From Wolfiporia cocos (lineage: Eukaryota > Basidiomycota > Agaricomycetes > Polyporales > Phaeolaceae): a stretch of DNA of 64,000 nt. The notes beneath the pieces are model-generated. The model had not been told where the DNA came from, did not search any database, and saw only the letters and a program-made list of their open reading frames with translations. A program made the position numbers and the translations under genes. Position 1 is the stretch's first letter; every line of letters starts with the position of its first letter. The stretch covers positions 32,361-96,360 of the forward strand of contig JACCLO010000040.1 in NCBI GenBank assembly GCA_029448655.1, in the 5' to 3' direction. Below are positions 43,801-56,693 of the stretch, in pieces.

Positions 43801-44631
43801 ATTAAGAGACAGAGAGGGTTTACCCAAACATGGAATGGGTGGACCTCTTGAATGAGATGCTGCCCACCAGCTCCAAGTTTCGAGCAGTCTCGGGATCTAT
43901 CATCATGCTGCCTTCTACTTGTACATATCGTATGAGGAGCGAAGAAGGAGCAAAGCGTAAATTGAGCTTCGACTCTGCATACTCGAATAGCGCGCTAGCT
44001 GCAGAGAGCGCGTAATACCTATTAATGTTGTTCAGTATAGTCGCAAGGTTTCGGACGCATATACCCACTTGCTGGACACCGCGACAAGAGTTGCAGGCCG
44101 CTCATCGTCATCAACTATCAGCTGGTTGACAAAGGCAAGTCCTGCGTTTACAGTTGCAACGCGAAGCATGTGCTCAGTAGTCATATTGCTCACCAGCATC
44201 ATCGTTCCAGTATTTTCTCATCACTGGATCGACTGTGGCATCAAACTCTTCGATCATGCACTGCACTAGGACCGAAGTCGACGAGGCTTTCTTTCCTCCA
44301 GATGCCATAGGTGTATCTATCAGAGATAAAAAGGTGTTTGGGACCAGAATAATGGATGGAGAATGCAGATGAAGCTGATGCAGCGTCTTGACATATGTGG
44401 GACTGTCCACGAGCTGCGGACCATCATATTGAGCGATGATTCAGTACGAGCTGACTACATGCGCACCTGGATAAGGGAAACCCTCCCGGTATCCTTGTCC
44501 AATGCAGCAAGGCCGACTTCACGTGACACTCCGCGCCCTTCCAGGACATAGCTGGCCTCGTGCCTGGATGATGCGGCGGTCTGGGGTCGGGCGGTAGCCG
44601 GACGCGACTGGGCTGCCCAGCCGCGTGACAT
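40884..44631 (-). CDS. MSH4: MSH4-like meiotic MutS homologue
   Basis: A many-exon gene. Exon 1 (44631-44467) begins MSRGWAAQSRPATARP and contains YVLEGRGVSREVGLAALD; a 53-nt intron leads to LVDSPTYVKTLHQLHLHSPS. Further exons give YYALSAASALFEYAES, SLLIRYVQVEGSMMIDPETA and RNLELVGSISFKRSTHSMFG (MutS core), SLRNIVKNMPVLAKAL, LSLVYQDTGFVFALKKTDLR, ALYKASEAVAIVDMLWSFAH, FVPAEYGSFR, LSNDDDIEKSLSTF, SLILIDEVGRGTS (Walker B), GLDLARLADLPNDVL and a C-terminus ending EIMQVLRDTM. MSH4 pairs with MSH5 and stabilises meiotic recombination intermediates. The absence of an N-terminal mismatch-binding domain fits MSH4. The Walker A region reads GPNMLGKSIY if an 8-nt exon (42143-42150) is used, against the usual GPNMSGKSTY. 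Confidence 0.8.
42143..42150 (-). other. Predicted 8-nt micro-exon in the MSH4 Walker A loop
   Basis: On the minus strand ...CAGGGGCCGAA|gttcgt...caacgcag|CATGTTAG|gtacgc...gaccatag|GCAAGAGC... splices to GPNMLGKSIYLRQ. Without it the P-loop cannot be built in frame. The upstream donor GTTCGT is unusual. I infer the micro-exon from the protein family alone. Confidence 0.5.
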
Positions 44632-44940
44632 CGCCGTAGCGGGGTGGGATGAGGCAGGGCGTGCAAAGCCAGGAAAATATGGGACGAGCGTAGCGATCCA
44701 GCGAAAAGGAAAAGGCGCGAGACCGAGGGCGACGACAAATGACGGCGGGTTTGAGTCCCCGCATGCGATCGATCGACGAGCGGTGCCGAATCTCGGGACA
44801 TCCTAATAAGGGATCTCAATTGTGCGTACAGGGCAGGTCTGAAACGAATACAATACGAGACTCGAGCAACGGGAGGACGTACAGGATTGTGAAAGTTAGT
44901 TACATGTGTTATCACGCCCACACCGTCCGCCCTATGCCTT
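44632..44940. promoter_or_regulatory. Divergent intergenic region between MSH4 and the next gene
   Basis: About 300 bases separate the proposed MSH4 start from plus-strand coding sequence starting near 44950. It should contain both promoters. No clear TATA box. Confidence 0.35.
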
Positions 44941-44949
44941 AATTACTGC

Positions 44950-46850
44950 GTCTGTGTCCATCTTGTCTTCATCCCGCCGCGGTGACAGCGTTGCGGTGCT
45001 CGCTCCTCTCGACGTGGTCCCGCTGAACACGAAGCAGCACGCGGCGCTATCGGGCTGGGACACGCTCCGTGGCCCACGGCGCGTGCTCTACGCCTTGCAG
45101 TCAGGTGTCCTGCGTCCCGTTTGCCGCGATCGGTCCCGCATATATAGTAACTCTTCATATGCACTCGCACTCACCCCCTGGAAGCATCCCTCGCACACGT
45201 AGTCTCGCCGACCGTCACGACGCTGCCCGCGATACACCTCTCCACGTCCTTCCCCTGCGCCCGGGCGCCACACGACGCAAACGGGCAGGCAGACTGGGAG
45301 GAGGACGTATCTGCGCTCTTTCAGTAGGCTGGAATGGCATGCCTACACGCACAGCGGTGAGCTGCGCCATCTCCCTTTCACACGCCGATCTCACCTCACT
45401 CACTCGGCCGCGGCAGGCCGCACGCTGGCGACGCTACCGACCCTTACGTTGCCGTCTACGCGCCGCCCGCGCCGGCGTCCGTCGCAGACGCGGTGCACGT
45501 CCGGTGGACCGGCCTCCTCCACACGCCGTTTGTGACTGACGTCGCGACCGCGCTCATGTTCATCCCCTTCCCTTCCAATCCCTGCCCTCTCATAGCGGCT
45601 CGGTGCTGATTTATTGATATGGTAACTCCGGGCGCCGGGCGCCGGCCACACTTGCTGCTGTGACCGTGCACGGCGTCCCGACTGTGCCTGCGGCGTATGT
45701 TCATGCTGATACTAAGAGGACGGTGCCGCTCGCGCCGTGGGCGGGGTCAGAGGACACGTGATGCTTGCTCCTTGGGAGGAACGAGGAGGGCCGGGAGGAG
45801 GAGGACGTGTGGACGCTGGCGGAGACTAGTGTGGGAAAATGGGACGAGCTGGTGGGTGGGTGATCGAATCCTCCTCCGAACCCCGGCCATAGGTTTCGAC
45901 ACTGATCGCAATATTGGTCTCCCACTCGAAGCTCAAGCGCTCACTATCCTCGCCAATCGAGACGTCATCCTCGAAGACTTCGAGCAGGTGCGGCACTATT
46001 TCACGACGCCCCAGCTTCGCAGGTACCTCCTCTTCGATCAAATGCTTCGCGCCGGTCCGATCGACCTCGGGGAGTTCGCGCTGCCGGGTGGCTACGAAGC
46101 TTTACGGTCGCTATGGGCAGAGGATCTACGGTGCCCTCACCAGTTCTCGGAGTATGACTCCACTGCCAACACGACGATCGTTCACGGGCAGCCACTTCCC
46201 CCTGGGTTCTTCGATCCGCCGACTACCCCTCACGCCGAGGACAGGGACGCACTCACACCAGTGCAGATCGCTACGTGTGCCGGGCCAGCTGTGTTGATTT
46301 CTTTTGCACACTCGTCTCGTTGCTGTCAGAGCTGAAAATAACAACGATTCTCGGAGACCGGCTCGACCCTTCGAGCATCAAGGCTGGTAAGACAACTCCA
46401 GGCTCCGACGGCAAAGAAGAGCGTGTTGTTCGAACACTTGGCAGGCGCGAGATCAGCGCCGAGCTCATTGTACGCATCCTCACTTTTTTGAGAATCAGCA
46501 TCATGTACTCATGCTATTTTAAGCTACTTTGCACTGGTCAGAAATCTATTACCGATCTTGTCGCACGGGCAATTTCAGATGCAGTTATACTCGATGGATC
46601 GAAGAAAGACTCATACGTGTCAAGCGAACAATGCAGGTCGCTGTCCCAAGTAATCCCGCTGCGCCCGACATGCTAGTAGATTCTGCCACGGAGGGTGGTG
46701 ATGAACATTTGCACGTACCACATCCGCACTTATTCGCTAGGGATCAAGCAGACTCGTCAAACGACGACTTCGAGCAATTTACGCCTGGCCCTCCGATGAT
46801 CAAGACTACGCTCTGTCTCGTGAGCAACCCCCCCTCCCTCCTTTCCTAGT
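44950..46850 (+). CDS. Unrecognised multi-exon gene or genes
   Basis: Several plus-strand stretches look coding but lie in different frames, as expected for exons: VAVLAPLDVVPLNTKQHAAL (about 45000), DPYVAVYAPPAPASVADAVH (about 45440), VTVHGVPTVPAAYVHADTKR (about 45660), and a long exon with GLPLEAQALTILANRD, FTTPQLRRYLLFDQMLRAGP, FALPGGYEALRSLWAEDL (45900-46300). A later piece reads SNPAAPDMLVDSATEGGDEH (about 46650). No domain recognised. It may be one or two genes; exon limits are not resolved. Confidence 0.4.
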
Positions 46851-47380
46851 TGCTGTTTGGTGCCTCATAAGACTTCATTTATAGACTAAACAGCTATATG
46901 AGGTTGACGGAGAAGTGGGCGCGAAGATGGATGGGATGCCGGACTTGGAGGCGCATCGGATGTGGCAGTTCTATGGCGTTGAGACCGACGGAGACAAGAT
47001 GTATGAGTGATTGGCTCTCGTATGCATTGTTCGGACATTCTTGTCACTCTACGCCAGCTTTGGTTATGCTTCTTTCTTGTCTTGTACCATTATCGCATAC
47101 CTCGCCCTGAAGACAAACGAGCGGCAAGGGTGGCTACTTTCTGCTAATGAGAAATATCATATACCATACATATACCAGCTATGTTTGAAGCGTCCGCAGA
47201 AGCACAAGCTTGTATTCTGGACAACGTCGGCTCGAATCGGCGTCTTAATTCAGAGATGTCTAGTAGCGCGTGCGTTGCGTCGCGTCACGTATTTGTGATG
47301 GATGTGACACTACGCGTTTCCGCGTCGCGCCTTGTTCTTGACAGCCATACTAGTTACTCCTTGTACACCCACCACTTGAA

Positions 47381-50300
47381 ATGTCTGCCTCCGATTCTCC
47401 TTTCAAATTGCTGCAGCAGACTATCTCAAAATCTCGCGCCAAGAATAGCAAAAGTCTAGCAGAGGCCCTCGAGAAGGTGTCCTCCCACCTCGTCTTACTC
47501 GTAAGGCAGCTATTTGGGGCTCAGTGGATGTCTGTTCATCATCATATAGAATTTATCCACGATATCCGAGCAAGCATCCAAAGTGTTATCTCAGTGTCTG
47601 CGCAGGCCCCTTCTTCCCATATACTCTGCTTTTCCGCAGCCTGCCCTTGAAGCCGCTGCCGCGATTTTCTACAAGGTCTATCACGAGAAGGTTCTCCCAA
47701 CTCTTAGAAAGCAGCAGAATGAGCAACAGGGGTTATGGGAAGGAGTGCTCAACTCTCTCTTGTCCGGTGTTCTCGTATGCTTTAGTTCGATGTTTACGCT
47801 TTGTCCGGGAAGCTGACTATGTCCAGGATTTTCTCGATGAAAGTGAAAACGGTAATCTCCATCCCCATTCCCTTCTTCAGATGGGCTCATGGGTGCGCTA
47901 GACAAAGGCAAAAGTAGCAAAGCAAAGGACGTCATAGCAGCCACGCTTTTTCCCAATCTATGCGACATATGTTTCTCACCAACTGCTCCGATGATAAGTA
48001 CTGGTTTACGATGCACTGTACGGTCTCTTACACCTTTATTTATGCGCCAAACTTACACTCATTTCGACATTACCAGGCATATACTCTTCTCGCCGATTCT
48101 GCTGCGATGCATCACGCCAATCAACACACGCTTCGTGACGACCAAATCCTTGGAGGGTGAGCCTGATTCCATTTTACCTTACTATGCCGCATACCATTTC
48201 TTGTGCGTAGTCGTCGCCTCGGAGCCACCATCTGGCGCACCAAAGGTAAGCTCTCTCGAAGCAGCGTCATGTCAGATTCCGATACCATGATCCAGATTTC
48301 CTTCCTCTGGAGAGCTTGTTGACGCTATTTGCGCGTCTATTGCCTTCAACGAAGGGGGCTGCCTCCGGTCGCGCAAACCGTACTGCATTCATCCAGTCTG
48401 TGTTCAGCAAGTCGTCTCCCCCGGAAACCACCAGCATCGGACAAAAAGGTCACGGGGCTGCTTGAGAACGTGCCCTCGGAGGACTGGGACGTGACCTCAC
48501 GGAAGATTGCCGAAGCACTGGCTGCTGGCGACCGGACTTTGTGAGTAACTTAAGCTGCCGTATTATCACGCTGACCGGCGCCATATAGCCCGCAGCCTTT
48601 TGCGATAGAAGAAGTCTGTGCCTGTGGGCAAACACAACGATGCGATAGGCTATATGTCGATCCCAAGGCAATACTCGTGAACATGCTCATAGAAGTGTGC
48701 CTTTTGACCTTATTCGATGTCCGTCATACGGCGAGCTGATTATATGTTCATACATCGATACAGGATAACCAATATGAATCCCTGACAATCTCATACACTT
48801 CCATACACAAAATAGATATCCTGCGCGAGCGTTCTGGCGAGGAGAGGGTCGGCGCGCAGGTGCAAATTGTCATGTGCAGTCCTCCTATTCTCGGAGGAGA
48901 ACCGATAACCTCTGGCATAGACGAAAGCGGCCCAGTTGTAACGTTTACTCTTACGAGCGGCGATCTGGACAGATTCGCAAATGCGTTGCGCGACAGAGGT
49001 CAAGTAAGAAAGCGTAGCTTATACTTTCTATCTGGTTTGCGAGTGCTGACACGGTATCGTAATGCAGGGACAGAAGTATAGAGAGATACTCCCACCGAAG
49101 CTATCACTAGCGACGTCGCCACTGGTTTTAGATTTTGACACCCAGGGCAAGCCGATGAAACAACTAAGCCAATCCGAGGTGCGCTAAATTGATCGCATTC
49201 TTCCATGACTGATCTCCACTCACTAGAGGATTGAGAAAGTCCAACAATGTGAGTATCACACAATCCATAGCATCCGCGCTCATCAACACTGTCAACTTTC
49301 CGCTAGTCTACAATACCAACCAAAGCAGTGACGAACTCAGCTGCGGATCAGACCTTGATAACGCGACTAGTTCGAGATCTTCTGCTATCGACGAACGTCA
49401 GTCTATGAAATCTACGCCCCATATGCGTTCGAAAAATGTCCGAAGAGAAGCCTTTGGCGCAAGCGATGAGGAACTATGTGATCCATCTGACGTCGACTCG
49501 GTTCTGCTGGCCCCGCCTCAACGTAGGCAACGGTCGGAAGGCCCTAGAGTAATCTCCACTAGGTCAGCCAAATCGTCCGAATCCCGACTTGCCGGGAAAA
49601 CCCGCAAGTCGACCAATAACTCTGTTGCCGCCAAGGCCTACAAGAGAAAGCGAGATTCTACTGAGTGCAGCGAAGACGGTCCTAACTCAGATAAGCTGGC
49701 AGAGGACGCTGTTGCCAATAAACGATCCAAGACTTCCCCGACAGGTCGTAGCGCTCTTTGCACACCAGATCCTCCAGAGCGCACGGAATCTCAGGTGCTT
49801 CAGCCTCGTTCTACAGCGGCGACTAGGGCAACCAACAGATATCACGGCGAAAAGGAGAAAATATGTTCTCCTACCTCATGCTCCCACATGATTGACTATG
49901 GTGCTCTACCCGAATCCGATCCATTTTCGTCTACTCGGAACACGTTGTCTCCTCTCACAGCTTTGTTTGCTCGTCGCAAGAAGGCCGACAATAAGCCTGC
50001 CCTGGAAAGCAAAGCCCCTCAGTCGAGCACGACCAAAGGTAGACCTCATAAAGCAAAGCTCTGGAAGACAAAACCGTCTCCGCCGGGCCCTATCATCTAC
50101 CAGGGAGCCTCGGACGACGATCCGTTATGTGACAGGCATGAGCTATCTGACACGTTCGTCGAGGACGAACCTGTCGAAGAGACTAAGGAAAATCAATCGG
50201 AAGTAAAAATCAAGACACACGCAAAGCATGTGGTCCCTGCTCTCGCAGCCAGTGCTTCGACAACGGACAAAAGGGTATGTTTGTTCTCTTGCGTTCTCGT

Positions 50301-51765
50301 GATTGATGAGAAAGCCATATCATGGTCGTGGACTACAGAGGGTCGAAATGTCGAACCCTGCCTTGCAAGAGAAAGCTCACCCATTGTCAGGTTCTACCAA
50401 CATTGCTAAGGCGCGTGTACCGTGACACTTTCTACGCCATACGCTAATACTAAAACAGTCCACAAGCAAAAAGAGAAAGATTGCGCCATGGGCCAACCTC
50501 ACTTCTGAAGCCCCTCACAGATCTGCGACTGTAGACAACAGTACGAGCGGAGTTCCTGGTGTTCACCATGAAGAAACCATACAGCCTACACTGAATACTT
50601 TGGGATGCACATCTCTGTCCAAGAAGTCTATGTCATCATCCGCATCTGAAAGCCTCTTGACGGGATCTGGTAATGTTCATACAGGGCCTCTGCCTGAGGA
50701 GCCAGCCACCGCTGAAGATTCTATGTCAGACATCTCCGAAGTTGCCAACAAGGCGATACATGCGACCATAGCAGATTCCATGCTCGGAACGAATACCACA
50801 CCAAGATCCGATCGTATACATTCTCCTGCTCCTCTCGTCATTCCCTCTCCGGAAAAGCTTGAGCAAACTGATTTTGAGTTGACGGAGGTAACATCTACCC
50901 CAATTGGCAAGGTTGTTGAGGTCGATGATTGTGCAGGAGACTCTGTCTCCACGAGAAAGACCCATCCTAGACATTCCGTTACCTTCGCGCCAGTCGTGGA
51001 AGAATGCGAACCGTTGCCGGAGTTGAACTTTGAGATTGGTTCTCGGAGTCAGCCCACATCGCTGAGCCCATACAAGCGAGAGAGGGCTACTGGTAAACTT
51101 ATCCATAGATACAACGGCGCACTTCTGACTTTTGTTGTTAGTGTCACTGGGACTGCTGCTGCAGGATATTGAACACGAGCCTTTCATAGGGCGACGTGAA
51201 CGTGGCTCATTCCGGAAAACAAATATAACGGGTGCTGGGAACCGCTCGCGGTGCAAGGAAGCCACTGCAAATGTCCAAGACATCGAAGATGTTCTGCGGG
51301 AGTTGCATCAGGTGCCGTAGAAGCTGCTAAGGATATTGCGGTATGCTGAGTATGTGCTCGACCCTCGCAGGCTATTTTCGGCAAGATCACGGATCGCTTT
51401 GACAGCGTACGTGAAGAAGTGCACATTGATCGGAGTGCAATCCTCCGGGAGGCAGCGCAGGATCCTATGCACATGCGTGCGGATAGGTGTGTGCTGACTG
51501 CCCATACATACTTCGCATTCTTGCGGACCTGCTGATCCCTGTGAACGGCCACTGCAGTGTCGCCCACTTCAACCGCCTTATCGACCTCGAGGCCGAATAT
51601 GCGTCCTCTGGGCGTGCTGTCATTGACAGTTTGGAAGAGTTGCTTCGCGCAAATGAAGGGATATGCTGCAAAATAGAAGAGACGATAAAGAGCATCGATC
51701 GTACAACACTCGTTGGAAGGATGCCGGTGGTCCTAGTGGAAATTCCCGCGAGCCTGAGACAGTGA
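47381..51765 (+). CDS. SYCP2/Red1-like meiotic axis protein candidate
   Basis: A long multi-exon plus-strand gene starting MSASDSPFKLLQQTISKSRA. An N-terminal helical half (AAAAIFYKVYHEKVLPTLRK, SKAKDVIAATLFPNLCDICF, LPLESLLTLFARLLP) would fit an ARM-like domain. Next comes a beta-rich segment IDILRERSGEERVGAQVQIV...GPVVTFTLTSGDLDRFANAL (48.8-49.0 kb), then a long Ser/Lys-rich region with basic clusters (KAYKRKRD; 49307-51100). The C-terminus is coiled-coil-like (FGKITDRFDSVREEVHIDRS; FNRLIDLEAEYASSGRAVID; SLEELLRANEGICCKIEETI). ARM-like, PH-like, disordered linker and C-terminal coil is the SYCP2/Red1/ASY3 layout. Identification is by architecture only. It lies close to MSH4. Confidence 0.45.
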
Positions 51766-53016
51766 AAGGAATACAACCATGTTATAGTAGAGAACGCGGT
51801 GAGTTCGCTCGATATCACAAACGCTCTAGTACAAATCATTGCATGTTGATCATCACATGCAGCTGTAGCATGAAACAGGAAACAAGACACAGCTGTATAC
51901 AAGCGATCGGTCCACGCACGCCTCAGAAGGGATAGTGTTAGTTTACATGACCATTGCAAGCGGAAGGTGATATGTGCAATGCATGTAACTCTCACCTAAC
52001 TACCGTCATCCGGCATTCGATACTCAAATAACTTGTTGTTCTAACAATGGTATGCCAATAACCCCGTGCAAAACCACCTAGCATTCCAACGCAGCATGAG
52101 GAAGCTAAAGTATTCGCCGTGACACCTCGCTACCCAGCTTCCTTTGTTCATACCGTCTCGATACAGAGCACCTTGTGTTATGCATCCATCGGGCTCATCT
52201 CGACCACTGTTGGGGCGCGGCCACTCCTCGCCGGTGTGGCACCCTTCTCTTCCCATCCCGCGCGCCACACTATCTTCCATTTTCCACACTCTCGTTGAAT
52301 GGTTACTTCTTCCATCATTGCCGAACACGCTCTCTGACACCCGTAACATAAGTTTATATCCAATGACGGCGACAGCCTGAGACATTGTTTCACGGCATTG
52401 CGGCGGGTCTCTTGGCACGGAAAGATTAGGTTTACTTCTCAATAAAATCGGCTATGAGCACAGCTGTGCACGCATCAAAGCACGCATTGGTGAGCCGATT
52501 TGCTATCGACCTCCGCCATTATGTGGGCTGGAACTGCATCAGAATGGTGCCTGTGCGCAGCACACATGAAAGCGTGAAGGGGACTTGCTAGGTGCACCAT
52601 TCACGAAGGGTTCACGAGCCTAGACGATCATTGCGAGATGAACGGGCGTGGTGTCTCACTGTGCCTTGCGAACAAGTGCCTCGCTAGTGCAGATGCATTT
52701 GGGTGACGGGGATCGCGAGATGAACGGACTTCTCACTCTGAGTGCGAGTGAGAGTCGACTTCGTGATCGCGTACTAGCTTGCCGTGAATTGGAAGGGATT
52801 AATATGGATCGTAAACGCCCAGCGCCACCGATGCCGCGAGTCGGCACACTGGTTTGTCAGCATGGGACCCTGGACACCATGCATATATGGTCACCGGAGC
52901 ACTGGTTGCCGTCCAGTGCAGCGTGGTGACTCTTGCTTACTGATAGGTAGACTCGCATCTCTCCTATTGACTGCCACCACCACAGCCCTCCCCCTCCCAA
53001 GCCCAAGCACGGTGTC
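51766..53016. other. Intergenic region
   Basis: Between the SYCP2-like gene and the kinase-like gene. Only short frames (for example minus 52041-52442 and plus 52648-52929) without domain signatures. No repeat or LTR end recognised. Confidence 0.4.
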
Positions 53017-55683
53017 ATGTCATCGGGTTTGAAACGTCCCAGTGACACCCCATCATCACCACGCAAGAAGCCGCGTCCTCAATACAAAACTCTAAAGAGC
53101 TTAGTCGAGGAGGCAGCCAAAAAGGTCAACCGCTTGATTGAACATGTAAAAAAAGAGATATTGCCGCTTCTGCAGGAGGAGGGTCTTGGTACAGTTGGTG
53201 CTAAGCTCGCTATGAGTATTATGGGACTTGTGGTCAGTGCAGCTTCTGCTCCTGGAGAGAAGGAGTTGGGTGAAATGCAGTACTTGGAAGTACATATCAA
53301 CATCCCAGATGATTACCCAGATATGGCAAGTAGGCTTGCTATCTATTCCTGACGTCCCTAGTCCCAAGCTGACATGCACTCAAAAGAGTTACAACTGAAT
53401 GATTTGAATACACAATATGCGAACCTTGCCTTTTATTTCAGGGTACTGCTCAACTCCCTCCCTGCACCATCAGAATTTGCCAAGACGGACGTGTGGGCAG
53501 ACGTACAAAGAACCCGCGCAGCCATCTTATGTATGCGTCCCGTTGAAAAGAGCGGTGTGCCGATATGCACGCTCCACGATGTCTTTCGTCTTTTCCGAAT
53601 TCGACTTGGCACAGACCTTTCTTCAGCCACCGATGACCCTATCGCGGTTGCCTCCATCCGTGCTGCCGCCTTATTGTGCAACGAGATGGGAAACCCGTTC
53701 GACGATGAGAACGCACGCACAGCGAAATTTAACGAATGTGTTCAAGGACTGCTCCCTAACTTTAGGCTCAACCACAAATTTTTTCCCAAACTCGACCGTG
53801 CCGTATGCAAACCGGATGCAACGTTGTTCATGGACGAGGAGGAGATCTTCCCAGTTTGCCTGCGTGAGGACAAGCGTGAGGCGGGCGAAACTGACACAGA
53901 CTAGACTGTGGGACTCACACTATAACCTTATAGACGACTTGAAGATGTTGCAGAAGGTTGGTGAGGAGGCTAGTGGGCGCAAGCAGAGATGGTATGTAAC
54001 TGTGCGAATGCAGAGAACAAATCTAAGGCTTATCCGCAGTGATAGCCCTACTTATATACATGTTTTGTTTGGTTACCGGTAAGGGAGCCAAACATGAAGG
54101 TGGTCTGTGCGCAGACATAACTAATATGGTTTAGTCGTAAACTACCATAGACCATGTGCGCCGGTAATGGCCGCACCAGTAAGATCGTTTGTTTGGACCG
54201 TAGGTCCATGTTGTGGAAGTGGCTGTAGCTACGTTAGTAAGCCATGCATGTGATTATTATATTCCGGGATCGGGATATGAGTAATCGTAAGGTCATTGGC
54301 ATGTGATAACGAGCGGGCCGCTTATCCAATTGTACTGACATAGCCCGGTATCGGGATATGAGTAAGGCGCGTGACACCGGAGGTTAGTCCGCTGAGTCAT
54401 TGACGCGTACAAGCGTGTTATGTACGTGTTGTTATGACAAGTGGACGTATACCGCGTTGTGTACGTGTTGTTTGGTTGCGTGTACGTGTAGACGGGCGCT
54501 TAGCAGCGTAAATGTCTACAAGGTTGTAGAAATACCAGATAAATAGGTAAAAATACGGGAAAAATAGTGGCATGTCCCAAATCTGTGACAGAAACTGGCT
54601 ATGACGTCTACATGCAAGTGGCGCACGACTACTCGATTGTGGTCAAAACTCTTCGATGTGCATGAAGGCGGGTGCACCAATGTTTCTCCCATGCTTGTTG
54701 GGTATGTACTTTGAACCAAACATACATGTTCTTGGGCGCCCTTATGATTATCACACAGGACCCCATCTGTCCATGCAGGGCGGTTTTTATGATGGAGAGG
54801 ATTACATAGTGGAACCACTAAGTGCAATGTATTGTATGCTACCAGACGTCACCAAAGAGCGACAGAATCAGCTCGCACGGTTGCTGTATGCGCTCGCTAA
54901 AGGAGTAGAGGAGCTGAAGGAGTACGTTGCCCAACACAATAATGCCACTGTGGGATCAGGTTAATGTCGTCCTACAGGCTGGCTTCATCAACCGCTGAAC
55001 CACCCTCATTCCCTTGTGGCACCCCTCAAATCTACTCATCCTGCACGCTGTATGCCGACACCGCTGCCGACACCGCTGCCGACAAACCAAGCACTGGGAC
55101 CCTCACATTCAAGAAGCCTCTTGTCGTCGATCTCAACAACCGAGTGCTGTTCACAGCAACGTTGTCGACGACCTCTGCACGGGAGAAGTTGCCGGAGCAG
55201 ACACCTGTGGTTGTCAAGCTTGTCAGCGGTTCCTATGGCGAAGACATACATCGACTTCTGGCGAAGGAAGGCCTCGTGCCTACCCTCCATGGGTGTGTCT
55301 GCTTGGAAGGTGCTCCTGTTGCCTACATCATGGACCACTTGGATGGGGATTGGAAGCGCTTACACGACCTCTTACGTGATTTAACCCCTCTGTGCCGTAA
55401 GGCTATACGGGAATCATTGGAGAATGTTCTGAAATTGCTCAAGAAAAAGGGCTTCGTACACGGCGACCTTAGGTCGAGCAATATCATGGCGCGGATCGTT
55501 GACGAAGAAAAAGCGGAGATCAAGGTTGTCGACTTTGATTGGGCGGGCAAAGCCAGTCAGGTATTCTACCCTGCGATGCGCAACGAGTCCATCGGTTGGC
55601 CTGGTCGGCCCTGTGGTCCAATTGAAGCTGAGGATGACCGCGAACTGCTTGATTCGTGGTGGCCACGAGAAACCCATGTCTGA
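53017..55683 (+). pseudogene. Fungal kinase-like protein gene split by a solo LTR
   Basis: Exon 1 (53017 to about 53333) encodes MSSGLKRPSDTPSSPRKKPR, with a basic start like a nuclear signal, then a helical region. After an intron of about 57 nt it continues LQLNDLNTQYANLAFYFRVL...MGNPFDDENARTAKFNECVQ up to CLREDKREAGE, where the LTR 53892-54590 is inserted. It resumes TGYDVYMQVAHDYSIVVKTL, then KAGAPMFLPCLLGMYFEPNI, and ends with a kinase-like lobe: GFVHGDLRSSNIM (HGD catalytic loop) and IKVVDFDWAGKASQVFYPAM (DFD in place of DFG). Domains like this occur in large expanded basidiomycete families, some annotated as Crinkler-like. A frame break lies near 54650 in addition to the LTR. Function is unknown. 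Confidence 0.65.
53892..54590 (-). mobile_element. Solo LTR in the kinase-like gene, target duplication GAAAC
   Basis: 699 bp, TGACACAGACTAG...AAATCTGTGACA, with GAAAC at 53887-53891 and 54591-54595. On the minus strand: CATGTATATAAGTAGG, hairpin GGCTATC...GATAAGCC, TTGTTCTCTGC, and the terminal GTGAGTCCCACAG...CTGTGTCA. It is similar to the tandem-element LTR type. Confidence 0.9.
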
Positions 55684-56693
55684 TCGTTGTTTCAAAGAAT
55701 GCTTCACTCCTCCTTCTCTCGCTACATTTGTATGTAGTTTCCATTCTCGATGTGACTATACCAGCAATGCATACAACCAAAAATACTACGGCTGATCATG
55801 GTTTCGGTGATTTGCAAGCGATGCATTGTTGCGCGCTGGACACCATGCAGACAGTCTGAAGTCGCATACGGAGGCATCAGATCAGCCACAGCCCAGTTAA
55901 ATTAAATCCAGACACTGGCGGTGGTCCGTGCTTTCCTTTTTTTGCATTAGACATGTATGACTCCCTTGCACCTGTTTTGAATTATGTACCTTTGTCGTGA
56001 TTATATGGGCAGCAACACTTGCAGATGTTCGATGGTGCAACAAGCTGCAAGGCCAGATTGTAATATTGCACATTGAAATCTGACGCTGTGTGCTGCATCG
56101 AAAGGCGGTATACACCGGCTTGAGATCCGAGCAGTCATATGATTGCAACTTGTGTATCACGATGCAAATACAATCTCGAGCAATATGCCACAGTGGTCAG
56201 CGGTATGGATTGCATGACCCCAGCTCACATGTCTCTAAGCATGGTTTTAACGGGTCACCACAGGTTGATGATTCCTCATATATTGTATGGATATGTTGGC
56301 TCTCTGACAATGTCGAGAACGATTTGCATGTGGCTTCGCTCATTCTGCGGTCCATTCTTAATATACTTGGCTGTTGCAGATATGGTGACGTGGAAAATGG
56401 ACGTCTCCCCCAGGTCCTCGCCGTACAGCATCTTAGCCAAAGCATAGTGGGGGATATTGTGCTTCTCGAGGTAGGCATTGATCTTGATGTAGTGAACGAT
56501 TTCATTGATGCATTTGGTCTATATCACGTGCTGGTGTGGACCCAATACAATTCTCCAGCCGTAATGCAATAACCATTGCACCAAAAGGGCACAATGCCAA
56601 CTCTGTTGGCATCGGTGGGTCTCAGTACTTAAGCTATTATGGCACATGGTCGTGACATGCTCATGACAGTCTAGCAATACTGCTCCTTGATAA
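55684..56693. other. Region between the kinase-like gene and element B
   Basis: A minus-strand stretch at about 56270-56510 reads like coding sequence (NEIVHYIKINAYLEKHNIPH, YALAKMLYGEDLGETSIFHV, TISATAKYIKNGPQNERSHM) and then stops; no family recognised. The rest holds only short frames. The left flank of the element B LTR is GATAA (56689-56693). Confidence 0.35.

Noticed and set aside
52041..52929. Short overlapping frames on both strands
   Set aside because: No domain, splice or composition support; treated as intergenic.
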